Positions 34,524 through 43,563 are shown, counted from the stretch's first letter. The stretch is DNA of 64,000 nt from Streptomyces sp. WM4235 (GCF_001279725.1 NZ_LGDE01000226.1:124001-188000); one strand, 5' to 3'. Program-made: numbers and translations. The notes: generated from the sequence alone by a model not told the origin.

Positions 34524-34540
34524 CTCAAAGTGTCAGGTTT

Positions 34541-34569
34541 GAGGCCCCGTCCGCTCCGGACGGGGCCTC
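34541..34569 (+). terminator. Strong hairpin terminator after the toxin-immunity pair
   Basis: A 13-bp perfect stem (GAGGCCCCGTCCG and its complement) with a 3-nt loop lies 17 nt past the immunity stop codon. Confidence 0.8.
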
Positions 34570-34929
34570 AACTCGTTTGGGTAGCCAAGCCTCGCCAGGT
34601 GACTCCTGGTGGGGCCTCTTCGTAGGGTGACGGCAGTAGTTGACGGCAACGTCAACGGAAGAGAGCAGCGCAGGCTGGCGGTTCCTCACCGTCGATCCTG
34701 GCCGCCTCGGGACCGGTCGGGCCGTCGAGGGCGGTGCCGAGGGTGCCACGCGTCGCGCAGGAACCAAAGTCGGAGGGTGAGCTGTTCAGAGTTTCTTTAC
34801 TTGATCAAGGCGGTCCGCTGGCGCGGCCCGTGCGCGCTCCGGCCCCTCGGGGCCGCCGCCCGCTCCTGTCTCCGCCCCGCGGGCGACGGCCCCGCTGGTC
34901 CGGGCGCGCAAGACCACCAGGAGACCCCC

Positions 34930-35400
34930 GGGCGAACCTGGAGAGCAGGCGCTGGGGGATGCCTGCTACTGCGGCGATGGTGCGGCGTAGGTGGAGCATG
35001 AAGCGGGCCCACAGGGCGGGTGCGTGGGCGTTCCAGAGGACCGCGCCGGTGTAGTCGTACCGGTTCGGATCCAGTGTGTTGCCGAGGGCCGTGTCGTCCT
35101 TGGCGTGAGTGCGCTCGCAGCGGCAGCGGGCGGCGGTGCTGGAACGCCGGCCGTGGACGGCGCCGTACGAGGGAGCGGTGCGGGTGGCGAACACCCGGGG
35201 GTGGGAGGTGACCTGCTCGGGGATGTTCTTGCCGCCGCGGAGTCCTGCGGCGATGAGTTGGTAGGTGTCCTGGCGGTAGAGCTCGGCGCAGGAGGGGCAG
35301 CTGGTGGTGCGGCGGTTGCCGCAGCGGACCAGGAGGTGCCCGGCTGGCATCTTCGCGGAGTCCAGGTGGCACAGGACGCCTTCGTGGGGCTTGACGGAAA
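34930..35400 (-). pseudogene. Remnant of RepSA-type replication initiator (AICE/pSAM2 family)
   Basis: Reading the minus strand, the frame contains VRCGNRRTTSCPSCAELYRQ, GLRGGKNIPEQV, HPRVFATRTAPSYGAVHGRR and YDYTGAVLWNAHAPALW. This is the zinc-binding N-terminal half of the replication initiators of actinomycete integrative elements. Homology stops near 34,930 and the catalytic HUH-type part is missing; the upstream end also seems shifted out of frame. The full proteins are about 450-500 residues, so this is a broken piece, evidence of a former integrative element. Confidence 0.75.
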
Positions 35401-35736
35401 CCCGAGAAGCCCAGGTCAGAGGCCTACTGCGGAAGCTGTCGAAAACGCTCCGCTCCCCTTCTCGGAACGCTCTGCCCATCGCTGCAGCTCAGAGCCCTAT
35501 CGCCAACACGGTCGACACCCAGCTCACCGGATGGCCGAAACGGCCCTGTCAGCCCGTCTCGGTCATCCGCCAACAGGGCACCAGGAACAGGGCGCGTCGA
35601 GGTTCCGATGCGGGCCGCCGGCCGCCATCGCCGTCGCCGTCGCCGTCGACCATCCACCGAAGAGCATTGTGTTCATGTGTGAAAGCTGGCTCGCATTGCT
35701 CCTACCTCGCCTGTCGGAACATGATCAAATGGCGCC
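35401..35736. other. Spacer with no supported gene
   Basis: Nothing in this stretch reads as a gene in any frame. It joins the RepSA remnant to the start of the WXG-like operon and contains a CCGTCGCCGTCGCCGTCG trinucleotide run near 35,632. Confidence 0.4.
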
Positions 35737-36207
35737 ATGGTGTGGGACGAATGGGAAAAGGCCAAGGTAGATGTCGCCGGCGAGCGCCAGGTGTCGATGT
35801 GCCTCAACTAGGTGACCAGCGGACCTGGTGGCGGTCAGGCCGACCTGGTCGTACACCAGGATGACCTGGGCGAAGTGGGCCATGAGGCCTTCCTGCTGCA
35901 TGGGCAGCTGCAGAAGCAGGCCGACATCGCCGGCGCCGGTGCCGACGGGTCAGGAAACGGCTCCACGATGCAGGCCGCAGGATCCTTGAAGACGGCCGGC
36001 TTCTCTCTCGGCGGCGAGCTGGAGACCACCGTGTCCGTGTGGACATCTCAGGTGAAGACGGTCCTGCAGGCATGCGCCCACATCTCGAACCACCTGGACT
36101 ACTCCAAGAAGGCGCACGCCGCGGACGACGAGGCCATCGCAGCCTCGCTCCGCAACCGCGACGGCTCGGCCGTGCCCGTCTCCCGCATCGACGAGTACCT
36201 CAAGTAG
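35737..36207 (+). pseudogene. Small WXG-operon protein split by an in-frame amber codon
   Basis: From ATG at 35737 the frame reads MVWDEWEKAKVDVAGERQ and on to CLN, then TAG at 35809-35811, then GTG. It continues in the same frame for another 131 residues, giving QADLVVHQDDLGEVGHEAFLL, an SQVKTVLQACAHISNHLDY helix and SRIDEYLK. Intact relatives that I recall begin with a WDEWE segment joined to this body, so TAG probably replaced a CAG codon. Translation could restart at the GTG at 35812 to give a 131-residue protein. It is the first gene of a three-gene operon, 10 nt before the next, and the product is probably a helical ESX-type partner of unknown role. Confidence 0.6.
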
Positions 36208-36217
36208 GGAGCACGGC

Positions 36218-37657
36218 ATGGACTACTCGGACCTCATGGAACTGGACCTCACGAAGCTGGGATCCGCCGTTCAGGACTGGAAGCGTACGGCCGACGCTCT
36301 GCAGAGCCTGGGGGGACAGGCGCGCGACGGGGCAAAGGCCAAGGCCGAGAAGGCCCGCTGGGAAGGCGTGAACGCCGGTGTGACCCGCGCCTTCGTCGGT
36401 AAGACGGTCAAGGAGATAGAGGACCTCCACACGGAGGCCAAGAGCATCTTCAGCGTCCTCCAGGACGCCCACTCCGAACTGGTGACCATCCAGCAGCAGG
36501 CGAAGAACGTGACCGCCGATGCCAAGGAGGCAGGCTTCAACGTCCGTGTGGGGCAAGGCGGCGCGGTGACGATCGAGGATGCCCTGGTCTGCGAGGTGGA
36601 CGGTCCCGGCCAGCGCAAGCAGGACCTCATGCGCTGGTACGCCGACACCCTGAGCGGAGTAGTGAGCCACGCGGCCGAGGTCGATGCCGCTGCCGTACGC
36701 GCTTTGCGCGGCAGCCACGGCGCGGATCCACACAACGCCGGCCATGCGACATACACCTCCCTCGACCAGGAAATGCTCCCCCGGGCACTGAAACTGGCCG
36801 GGCTCGGCGAAGAGGCCAACGCCAAGCAGCGGAAGGAGCTGCAGCGGCTCTGGCAGTCACTCGGGCCCGAGGCCCGGGCCCAGCTGTGGACCCAGCACCG
36901 GGACGACCTCCTTGCGGCCGGGTTGCTCCGCCCTCAGGTCAAGCAGGTCGCCGCGGACGACGGCGCCGGCCCGTACGACGTCGAATCGCCAGGAATAGCG
37001 GACTACTGGAAAGAGATCCAGGCCAACGGCATCTCGAACTCCGGCGACTTCATGGGCAAGACCGACGCGGCCCGACACATGGATCACTACCTCAACGGCA
37101 GCGGCAAGACGCTCGATCTGGACGTCGACCGCATGCTGGCCGACGACCCGGCGCTCCGGGACGAGGTGGCACGGATCCGGGCCACAGAGCAGGACGAGTG
37201 GCGGCAGCAGGCACTGGATGCCTTCGAGAAGTCAGGCGGCAAGCCTGTCGCCATCCCCGTGGAATCCGGCAGCAGCGGATACGAACACGAAAAGGGCCCG
37301 GACGGTACGAACAACTGGTACCTGGCCGTAGGCAGCGGCATGACCAACACGACCGGGGTGGTCACCGCCGTCCCCGGACCCGATGGGAAACCGCAGGTCA
37401 GCATCGACTACCAGGTCAATGTGTGGGACCGCTACAACTGGGACGGAATCAAGGCCACGCCGATCGGACCGACCACCGTCACCGATGCCGACATGGCCCG
37501 CATGCACACGACAGGGCTGGCCAGGGAGTTCGACATGCGAGGAAGCAGCTCGGTACAGCGACACGATCTGTCGGCGGGAGGGTCCTGGCCCGCGCCCGAG
37601 GACACCGGGCGGAGCGGCACCCGCACGGACATCGGCCGCAATTCGGCCGCCCGGTGA
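36218..37657 (+). CDS. WXG100-like N-terminal domain protein with novel C-terminal domain
   Basis: The 479-residue protein has a helical N-terminal 200 residues with a WEGV segment (KARWEGVNAGVTRAFVGKTV) and a long coiled-coil-like stretch, resembling ESX/WXG100 effectors. The C-terminal part (about 350-450; YEHEKGPDGTNNWYLAVGSG, VSIDYQVNVWDRYNWDG) is a distinct, probably beta-rich domain that I do not recognise. It begins 10 nt after the small first gene and ends in a GTGA overlap with a lipoprotein gene. A type VII-like secreted effector or a cell-envelope protein are both possible. Confidence 0.65.
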   Translation: MDYSDLMELDLTKLGSAVQDWKRTADALQSLGGQARDGAKAKAEKARWEGVNAGVTRAFVGKTVKEIEDLHTEAKSIFSVLQDAHSELVTIQQQAKNVTADAKEAGFNVRVGQGGAVTIEDALVCEVDGPGQRKQDLMRWYADTLSGVVSHAAEVDAAAVRALRGSHGADPHNAGHATYTSLDQEMLPRALKLAGLGEEANAKQRKELQRLWQSLGPEARAQLWTQHRDDLLAAGLLRPQVKQVAADDGAGPYDVESPGIADYWKEIQANGISNSGDFMGKTDAARHMDHYLNGSGKTLDLDVDRMLADDPALRDEVARIRATEQDEWRQQALDAFEKSGGKPVAIPVESGSSGYEHEKGPDGTNNWYLAVGSGMTNTTGVVTAVPGPDGKPQVSIDYQVNVWDRYNWDGIKATPIGPTTVTDADMARMHTTGLAREFDMRGSSSVQRHDLSAGGSWPAPEDTGRSGTRTDIGRNSAAR

Positions 37658-38187
37658 TCCGCGCACCACGCCCGGGCCCCGCCCCGGCGCTCGCAGTGGC
37701 AACGGTGCTGCTCGGCGTGCTCGCCGCGGGATGCTCCGGGGCGTCCGGCGGTAGCGGCAGGGAAGGCGGCCGCTCGGCGGACCCGGGGACGTCCGACTGG
37801 GTCGAGGGGGCCACCGCCGAGTCCGTCGCCCGGACCCTGCACGTGGAAGTCCCCTCGACAGCGACCCAAACCGCGGCAGCGCACCGCAGGGGGTTCCAGG
37901 ACGACGGGTTGATCCTGTCCTTCGTCCTGCCCGCGGAAGCCGTGGACTCCTTCCTCACCCAGCTGAAGCCGGAGCAGCCCCTCAGACTGCGCGCGCAGCC
38001 CTTCGCCGCCGAGGCAACACCGGCCACGCCGTTCGCACGCCTGGGGCTGCCGGAACCGGATTCGCTTCCCAAGGTCAGGGAGGGGCAGGTGTGCGCTCCC
38101 TGCAAGGGCGACCTGAACTGGCTCAAGGTCGCGGTGGCGCAGATCGACGAACGGAGCAGCCGCGTCTACCTGAGAGGGGTCGACTGA
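37654..38187 (+). CDS. Small lipoprotein, possible partner of the WXG-like protein
   Basis: The 177-residue product has a signal peptide ending in a lipobox (VLAAGC) followed by a Gly/Ser-rich tether, so it should be anchored on the outer face of the membrane. The mature part contains a CAPC pair near the end and no recognisable domain. GTG at 37654 overlaps the TGA of the preceding gene (GTGA), so the two are translationally coupled. It may bind or neutralise the upstream WXG-like protein, but that is inference from coupling only. Confidence 0.7.
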   Translation: MIRAPRPGPAPALAVATVLLGVLAAGCSGASGGSGREGGRSADPGTSDWVEGATAESVARTLHVEVPSTATQTAAAHRRGFQDDGLILSFVLPAEAVDSFLTQLKPEQPLRLRAQPFAAEATPATPFARLGLPEPDSLPKVREGQVCAPCKGDLNWLKVAVAQIDERSSRVYLRGVD

Positions 38188-38324
38188 CGCCCGCAAGAGC
38201 CGCGGTGCGGTCTGACGCCCAGCCGTCCGCAGAGACAGCGGTGTTGCAAGCACACGTCAACGCGGTCGCGCCCCGGCAGGGGGAGGCCGGTCCAGTCGGC
38301 CTTCGTCGCCAGGACGCCGGCCCC

Positions 38325-38388
38325 CAGCCCATCAGAACACCCAGGCCCCGCGCCTGCGGCAATCCATGCGACCACTCCCAGCACAATC
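38325..38388. repeat. Direct repeat copy A flanking the radical-SAM island
   Basis: This stretch matches copy B at 45589-45677, most strongly over GCGGCAATCCATGCGACCAC and the following CTCCCAGCAC. Copy A lacks about 24 nt present in copy B. On the minus strand it encodes a VLGVVAWIAAGAG membrane-tail-like fragment. Confidence 0.75.
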
Positions 38389-38402
38389 CAAGACAGCTCA
38401 CA

Positions 38403-38771
38403 TCACGCAGGCGATGTCTGGCACTCCTCGCACCGCCTGATCGCCTGCCGTGTGATGTTTCCGTCGGTCGCGGTCGCCGGATAGCTACTGCTCAACCGGT
38501 GCCACAGCCCGGCCGGAGGTGTGGGGATCCAACCCCAGCGCGGGGCGGTCACCAGTTCCTCGGTCAGATGGGTGCAGGCCCCGGGAATGTGCGCGTACTG
38601 CGTCGGTGAGATCAGAATCGTGTCCGCAGGGAAGCGTCGCCACTCCTGCCGGGGCGAGGTCGCTGGGCGGGCTTTTGGCGCGGATCCGTCGGGCGGGCAC
38701 GCACAGCCCAGCCCGATGATGAAGTCGCAGCGCTCGCAACGCCATTCCTTCACGGCCCGCCCCACCCTCAC
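38403..38771 (-). CDS. Small zinc-ribbon-like hypothetical protein
   Basis: The 122-residue frame has CERC and CAC near the N-terminus and CEEC at the C-terminus, spaced as a possible zinc-binding pair. GTG at 38771 overlaps the TGA of the acetyltransferase gene in a GTGA, so it is translationally coupled. Nothing else is recognisable. It is the last gene of the minus-strand run that includes the radical-SAM peptide genes. Confidence 0.55.
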   Translation of the reverse strand: MRVGRAVKEWRCERCDFIIGLGCACPPDGSAPKARPATSPRQEWRRFPADTILISPTQYAHIPGACTHLTEELVTAPRWGWIPTPPAGLWHRLSSSYPATATDGNITRQAIRRCEECQTSPA

Positions 38772-39241
38772 GTCCTACCGGTGTCCACACGGTAGACGAT
38801 CTTCCCATCGAACTCCGCGAACCCCAACGACTTGTAGAAGGCGCGCGCGCCGGGATTGTCGCGGTCCGTCATCCACTCGACCCGGCTGCATCCGGGACGT
38901 GCTGAGGCCAGGGCCCGGAGCTCGTCCATGAGGCGGGCGCCGACGCCCTGGCGGCGGAGGGTGCCGCGGACATAGAGCTCTTTCAGGAAGAGAGAGTGGG
39001 AGGAGCCGGCCGCCGGCCAGAGGAACGAGTAGGCGGCGAGCCCGACGAGATCACCAGCCTCGTCCTCGACCAAGAGAGCGGACGCCAACGGCGGGGAGCC
39101 GAAGAGCGCCTCCTCCACCTGGGAGCGGCGCTCCTCGAGCGGCTGGATCTCGGTCGATCCGTAGAACCGTTCGATCTCCTCGATCAGATCGGCCACTGCC
39201 ACGGTGTCGCGCCTTTCGGCGGGGCGGATCGTCACGGTCAT
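38768..39241 (-). CDS. GNAT-family N-acetyltransferase
   Basis: The 157-residue protein is a single GNAT domain: FLKELYVRGTLRRQGVGARLM carries the acetyl-CoA-binding RRQGVG loop, and NPGARAFYKSLGF is the usual end motif. ATG at 39241 was chosen over three upstream in-frame starts because ACAGGAG lies 6 nt before it. It lies 78 nt after the radical-SAM gene on the same strand and could modify the peptide or detoxify it; a general amine acetyltransferase is equally possible. Confidence 0.85.
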   Translation of the reverse strand: MTVTIRPAERRDTVAVADLIEEIERFYGSTEIQPLEERRSQVEEALFGSPPLASALLVEDEAGDLVGLAAYSFLWPAAGSSHSLFLKELYVRGTLRRQGVGARLMDELRALASARPGCSRVEWMTDRDNPGARAFYKSLGFAEFDGKIVYRVDTGRT

Positions 39242-39319
39242 CGACATCTCCTGTCGCTCTTTCATCGCTTCACTCGTTCGTTTCCATACGTGATCCTGGC
39301 GTGGCGGCACGGCTCGTGG

Positions 39320-40474
39320 CTACGGGGGCGTCAGTGCCTGAGGAGCCCAGCCGTGCTGGCGCAGGGAACCCTGAACATGCCGGATGAGGTACTCCAGATC
39401 CGCACAGTAGACCGAGGGGTTTCGGTAGCCGCGCTCGGTGCTGAAGCGGTGCGGCAGATAGCCCCCACCGCACACCTCCACCAGAGGACAGCTCTGGCAC
39501 TGATCGGCGAGCGCGGCCTTCCCGTTCTGCCGGTACAGGAGCTTCGGCTGGTGAAGGACCTCATTGAAGGACTGGCTGAAGACGTCGCGTCCCAGCCAGG
39601 AGGCACCTTCCTCGACGGACCGCAGGGTGTCCACGCCCTCGATCGTGCCGTCCGACTCGATCACGATGCTCGTCGGCGGGGCCAGGCCGAGGGACTCCAC
39701 CGAGCTGTGCACCCCGGAGCTCAGCGCCACGATGTCCTCCAGCATCCGCACACTGTGCCACTGCTCCGGCCGGGCGAGCCAGGCGTCGTAGACGCGGCTC
39801 ATCCACAACCCGTACTCGGGCACACTCGGGTCGTCGCGATGCGGCGGCTCGTCGTGCGTCCCGTGCGGCAGGCCGAAGTCGATCACAGGCGGCTCGAACG
39901 ACGCCAGGTAGTCGTGGACCTCGACCGGGTCGTTGGCCAGGTCGACGACCGCGAGCAGCCCTGCAAACAGGTGCGGCCGGGACCGCAGGAGTTCGATGCC
40001 TCGTACAGCCGAGCCGGCGCTCGATCGCGAGGCGTGTGTCAGCCGGTGACGGTCATTCGCGGTCGGCGGTCCGTCGAGGCTGACGCCCACGACGACCGCG
40101 TACCGCTCGAAGAGGTCCAGCCACGGCTCGGTGAGGAGCGTCCCGTTGGTTTGAAGCTCGAAACGGACCGCCACACCGGCCGGAACACCCTCCTGTATGG
40201 CGCCGAGCAGGTCTGCCATGTGCCGGGGGCCGGTGAGCAACGGCTCACCGCCGTGCAGCACGACGTGCACACTCCGCAGGCCGTGCACCGCCACGTGCTC
40301 ACCGATTCGCAGCCCAGCCGCCCGGGCCACGTCCGCACTCATCCGGGCAGGCAGGTGCCGCCACGCCTGGTCCGCGGAGTTGAAGACGTAGCAGTAGTCG
40401 CAGTCGATGTTGCAGCGATTGGCGACCTTGAGGATGAACGACCGAAAGGGGGCGACGTCCGCGCGCGGTGTCAT
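39320..40474 (-). CDS. Radical SAM/SPASM peptide maturase, FxsB-like
   Basis: The 384-residue enzyme has the radical SAM cluster motif CNIDCDYC near residue 21, HGGEPLL, and a C-terminal SPASM-type Cys cluster (CQSCPLVEVCGGGYLPHR, then NPSVYCADL). The CGGGYLPHR and NPSVYCADL stretches and the length fit FxsB-family cyclophane-forming maturases, which crosslink an aromatic side chain to a nearby residue at the end of a short precursor. It begins 13 nt after the stop of a 63-codon precursor gene. The expected reaction is carbon-carbon bond formation on the Trp residues of that precursor. Confidence 0.88.
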   Translation of the reverse strand: MTPRADVAPFRSFILKVANRCNIDCDYCYVFNSADQAWRHLPARMSADVARAAGLRIGEHVAVHGLRSVHVVLHGGEPLLTGPRHMADLLGAIQEGVPAGVAVRFELQTNGTLLTEPWLDLFERYAVVVGVSLDGPPTANDRHRLTHASRSSAGSAVRGIELLRSRPHLFAGLLAVVDLANDPVEVHDYLASFEPPVIDFGLPHGTHDEPPHRDDPSVPEYGLWMSRVYDAWLARPEQWHSVRMLEDIVALSSGVHSSVESLGLAPPTSIVIESDGTIEGVDTLRSVEEGASWLGRDVFSQSFNEVLHQPKLLYRQNGKAALADQCQSCPLVEVCGGGYLPHRFSTERGYRNPSVYCADLEYLIRHVQGSLRQHGWAPQALTPP

Positions 40475-40487
40475 CGAGCGGAACGGC

Positions 40488-40679
40488 TCAAAGAGGCCAG
40501 GTCCAGATCAGCGAAGCCTGGTGACCACCCTCGCCAGCGTGGTTTGACGCCGTCTGCTCGGCCGCCAGCCGCTGCCGTACGCGGACGGCGACACGGTCCA
40601 GGACGACCGAACCGTTGATGGACTCCGCGACGACGGGCGCCGGAGCATGCGGTGCGGGAACGGGCGTACGTGACGGCAT
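40488..40679 (-). CDS. RiPP precursor peptide ending in WTWPL
   Basis: The 63-residue frame starts at ATG 40679 with a GAGGAG ribosome-binding site at 6 nt. A Pro/Ala-rich start is followed by a probable helical leader (VVLDRVAVRVRQRLAAEQ), a flexible Gly/His region and the C-terminus SLIWTWPL. The size, position directly before an FxsB-like maturase and aromatic C-terminus fit a ribosomally made, modified peptide. It lacks the canonical FxSxx end of FxsA peptides and has W-T-W instead, so it is a variant core. It is too small for routine gene callers. Confidence 0.8.
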   Translation of the reverse strand: MPSRTPVPAPHAPAPVVAESINGSVVLDRVAVRVRQRLAAEQTASNHAGEGGHQASLIWTWPL

Positions 40680-40785
40680 TCGACGCTCCTCGGGGCAGTA
40701 CAACGACGATTGAGGCGGCAGGCCAGCCCGCAAGGTAGCAGCGCCGCTCCCCTCGGCGACACATCGAATCCGGCCACGTGCCCGG

Positions 40786-43563
40786 CTACTCGGCCCGCGA
40801 CGCAAGTAGCTGCTCGACGACATCTGCCGCCCCGTCCACGCCCAACCGTCGGTACACATCGAGCGCTTCACGCAGCGCCCCTTCGCCCCGCGCCCGCTCG
40901 CCGACCGTCCAGTCGCAACGGCCGATCCCCTCCAGGGCCCGTGCCTCCTCAAGCGGGCAGCGGATGTCGCGGGCCAGCCCCAGCGCCTGCTCGAAGAGTC
41001 CGCGGGCGGCGGCCCAGTCACCGGAGGAGTGCAGCAGCGTCCCCCAGTGGTTCAGGACCTCCGCCTCACCGCACCGGTCGCCGTGCTCTCGGAGGATGTC
41101 CAGACTCCGCCGGAACGACTCGACGGCACCGTCCCGCTCGCCGGCGACCCCGCGCGCCGCACCCAGCTCGCCCAGAGCGGCGGCTTCGCCACCACGGCTG
41201 CCGAGATCGCGGTACGAGCCCAGGGCGTCATCCAACAGCCGGATCGCCTCCGTGACGTTCCCGTCCAGGCGGTCCAGTACCCCGAGGTAGCGAACGCTGT
41301 TCGTGCGGCCGAACCGTTCGCCGAGCTCGGTGAAGTACTCCAGCGCCCGGGTGTGAGCCTCCCGCGCTCCGGTGGGATCGCCGGTCAGGCGCCGTACGAC
41401 TCCGAGCTCGTTGAGGGCGTACGCCTGGTGGACCCGGTCGTCGAGCTCCTGATAGATGCCGAATGCCTCACGGTGGCGCTGCGCAGCCAACTGATACTCG
41501 CCCAGGAGACAGTGCACGACGCCAAGGTCTCGCAGTGAGTTGGCCTCCCCGTACCGGTCGCCCAGCTCCCGGTAGATCGACAACGCTTCGGTCTGTGCCG
41601 CCGCCGCTGCGTCGAACCGGCTGGTCTGCCGGCGCACCATGCCTAGGTCCGCGAGCGCGTTGGCCTGGCCGAGCCGGTCGCCGACTTCCCGATAGAGCGC
41701 GAGGGCCTCGGTCTGCGCCTGGGCAGAGGCGTCGTTGTCCGCGGTCATGTACCAGACGATGCCCACCTGGTTCAGAGCGTCAGCCTTGCCTCGCTTCTCG
41801 CCGACCGTCTCGTACTCCGTCACCGCTTCGTTCAGTGCCTCGATGGCCTCGGGGTAGGCCGCCATGAAGCGCCGGACGACTCCGAGCTCGGCCAGCGCGT
41901 TGGCCAGCGCCCGCCGGTCGCCGGTGTGCCGGGCGGCCTCGGCGGCGGTCCGGTGGAGGCCAACGGCTTGATCCCAGGGCCCGGCCTGCCGCAGGAAAGG
42001 CGCCATCGCCGCAGCCATGTGGATCACCAACTCGTGCAGCGCGAGGTCGTTTGCCCTTCGGATGCAGGCCAGGACGTTGGCCCGCTCGTCCTCCAGCCAG
42101 CCCAGAGCTGCCGTACGTGAATCGATGGGCGGGGTCTCTACCTGCGTGTCGCCGTCCGGAGGATTCGGCGTGGAGGCGCCGCTGCGGGCAATGTGTCTGT
42201 TCGCGACAGCGAGGGCGGCCAAGTAGTAGGAGCACACGCGCTGAACGGCATGAACAGGGGGCATGCTGCCTCCCTCGTCGGCGAGACCGCGGGCATAGTC
42301 GCGTAGGAGGTCGTGAAGCCGGAACCGGCTTCCCGGGTGTTCCTCGATCAGATGGGCGTCGTAGAGCGTGTCGAGTCCCTCGCGTGCCGCCGCCACCGAG
42401 ACCGAGCCGAGCGCGGCCCCGCAGAAGGCATCGAGCTCGGTTCCAGGGTAGAGGCCGAGACACCGGAAGAAGTGCTGCCGCTCAGGGGAGAGGTCCTGGT
42501 AGGACAGACTGAACGTCGCGGCGACCGCGCGCTCCCCAGCTCGGAGCTCTCCCAGCCGGTCCCCGGCGGTGACCAGACGCGCACGGAGATCCTCGGCGCT
42601 CCATGACGGGCGATGGCGCAGCCGCGCGGCGAGCAGCGACACCCCGAGTGGCAGGTACCCGCACAGCTCCACCAACTGCCCGAGGACGGCCCGATCGAGC
42701 GACTCCGCCGACCGCCCGCTGAGGCGTACGAACAAGTCGACCGCATGCTCCGCCGGCAACGCCTCCACTGGCAGGACCACCTCCTCGTACGCAGCCAGCC
42801 GCTTGCGGCTAGTCACCAGCACGAGACAGTCGCTCCCGCCGGGGAGCAGGGGCTCCAGCTGGCGATAGCTGGCCGCGTTGTCGAGGATGAGCAGTGCCTT
42901 CTTGTTCGCGAGCTGGCTCCGCCACATGGCCGCCCTCGCCTCGGTGACCGCACCCAGGTCGTCGCCGACAGGAATCCGCTGCGCCGGCACTCCGGTCGCT
43001 GCCAGCAACGATGCGAGCGCTTCCGTGGCCTGTACGGGGGGCCTTCCCGTCGTGTGGCCGTTGAGATTCACGAAGAGCTGGCCGTCCGGGAACCGCTCCG
43101 ACAGCACATGTCCCGCGTGTACGGCGAACGTCGTCTTCCCGACTCCTGGCATTCCGTCGATCACATGCACAGGCAAGGCCTCGCCGCTCTCCTGCGAGTT
43201 CCGTACGGACCGCACCAGCGCCTCGAGCTCGGCGGTCCGGTCGGTGAACGCGGTGGTGTCGCGCGGCAGGGACCGCAGCACGAGGGCAGCACCCGGAGGC
43301 ACCGTCCCTTCCTCTGGCTGGGGCGTCGGCGCGGCGCGGCGTTCCGGCGCCCCCGACTCCGACAGCGCGGCAAGCAGTACGGCCAGCCCGACCATGGCCC
43401 CGCCCAGCACAGCGAACGAGAACCAGCCATGCCGCTGTAACCACCCCAGCCAGCCGGGCCACTCCGACTCGGACACGGCGTTGGTGACGAGCCCCACGAG
43501 CATGGTCGTAACGGCTCCGCCGGCGGCCACGACGGCGACGGAAATCCCCCGCCGGAGCCTCAT
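40786..43563 (-). CDS. Membrane-anchored NB-ARC/TPR protein (FxsT-like)
   Basis: The 925-residue protein begins with two hydrophobic segments (VAVVAAGGAVTTMLVGLV and WFSFAVLGGAMVGLAVLL). An NB-ARC NTPase follows, with Walker A GMPGVGKTTF near residue 140, Walker B ALLILDN and LVTSRK. About ten TPR repeats with ALNELGVVRRL-type units run to the C-terminus. TPR proteins of this kind accompany FxSxx peptide systems. It lies 106 nt before the precursor gene on the same strand. It may sense or regulate the peptide; the NTPase architecture also fits signalling or defence roles. A GTG at 43626 is an alternative start. Confidence 0.8.
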   Translation of the reverse strand: MRLRRGISVAVVAAGGAVTTMLVGLVTNAVSESEWPGWLGWLQRHGWFSFAVLGGAMVGLAVLLAALSESGAPERRAAPTPQPEEGTVPPGAALVLRSLPRDTTAFTDRTAELEALVRSVRNSQESGEALPVHVIDGMPGVGKTTFAVHAGHVLSERFPDGQLFVNLNGHTTGRPPVQATEALASLLAATGVPAQRIPVGDDLGAVTEARAAMWRSQLANKKALLILDNAASYRQLEPLLPGGSDCLVLVTSRKRLAAYEEVVLPVEALPAEHAVDLFVRLSGRSAESLDRAVLGQLVELCGYLPLGVSLLAARLRHRPSWSAEDLRARLVTAGDRLGELRAGERAVAATFSLSYQDLSPERQHFFRCLGLYPGTELDAFCGAALGSVSVAAAREGLDTLYDAHLIEEHPGSRFRLHDLLRDYARGLADEGGSMPPVHAVQRVCSYYLAALAVANRHIARSGASTPNPPDGDTQVETPPIDSRTAALGWLEDERANVLACIRRANDLALHELVIHMAAAMAPFLRQAGPWDQAVGLHRTAAEAARHTGDRRALANALAELGVVRRFMAAYPEAIEALNEAVTEYETVGEKRGKADALNQVGIVWYMTADNDASAQAQTEALALYREVGDRLGQANALADLGMVRRQTSRFDAAAAAQTEALSIYRELGDRYGEANSLRDLGVVHCLLGEYQLAAQRHREAFGIYQELDDRVHQAYALNELGVVRRLTGDPTGAREAHTRALEYFTELGERFGRTNSVRYLGVLDRLDGNVTEAIRLLDDALGSYRDLGSRGGEAAALGELGAARGVAGERDGAVESFRRSLDILREHGDRCGEAEVLNHWGTLLHSSGDWAAARGLFEQALGLARDIRCPLEEARALEGIGRCDWTVGERARGEGALREALDVYRRLGVDGAADVVEQLLASRAE

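Noticed and set aside
35812..36207. Calling the first WXG-operon gene simply as a 131-residue intact CDS from the GTG
   Set aside because: The frame is open for 24 more codons upstream of a single TAG with a WDEWE start segment, so a nonsense-split gene is a better reading, although restart at the GTG remains possible.
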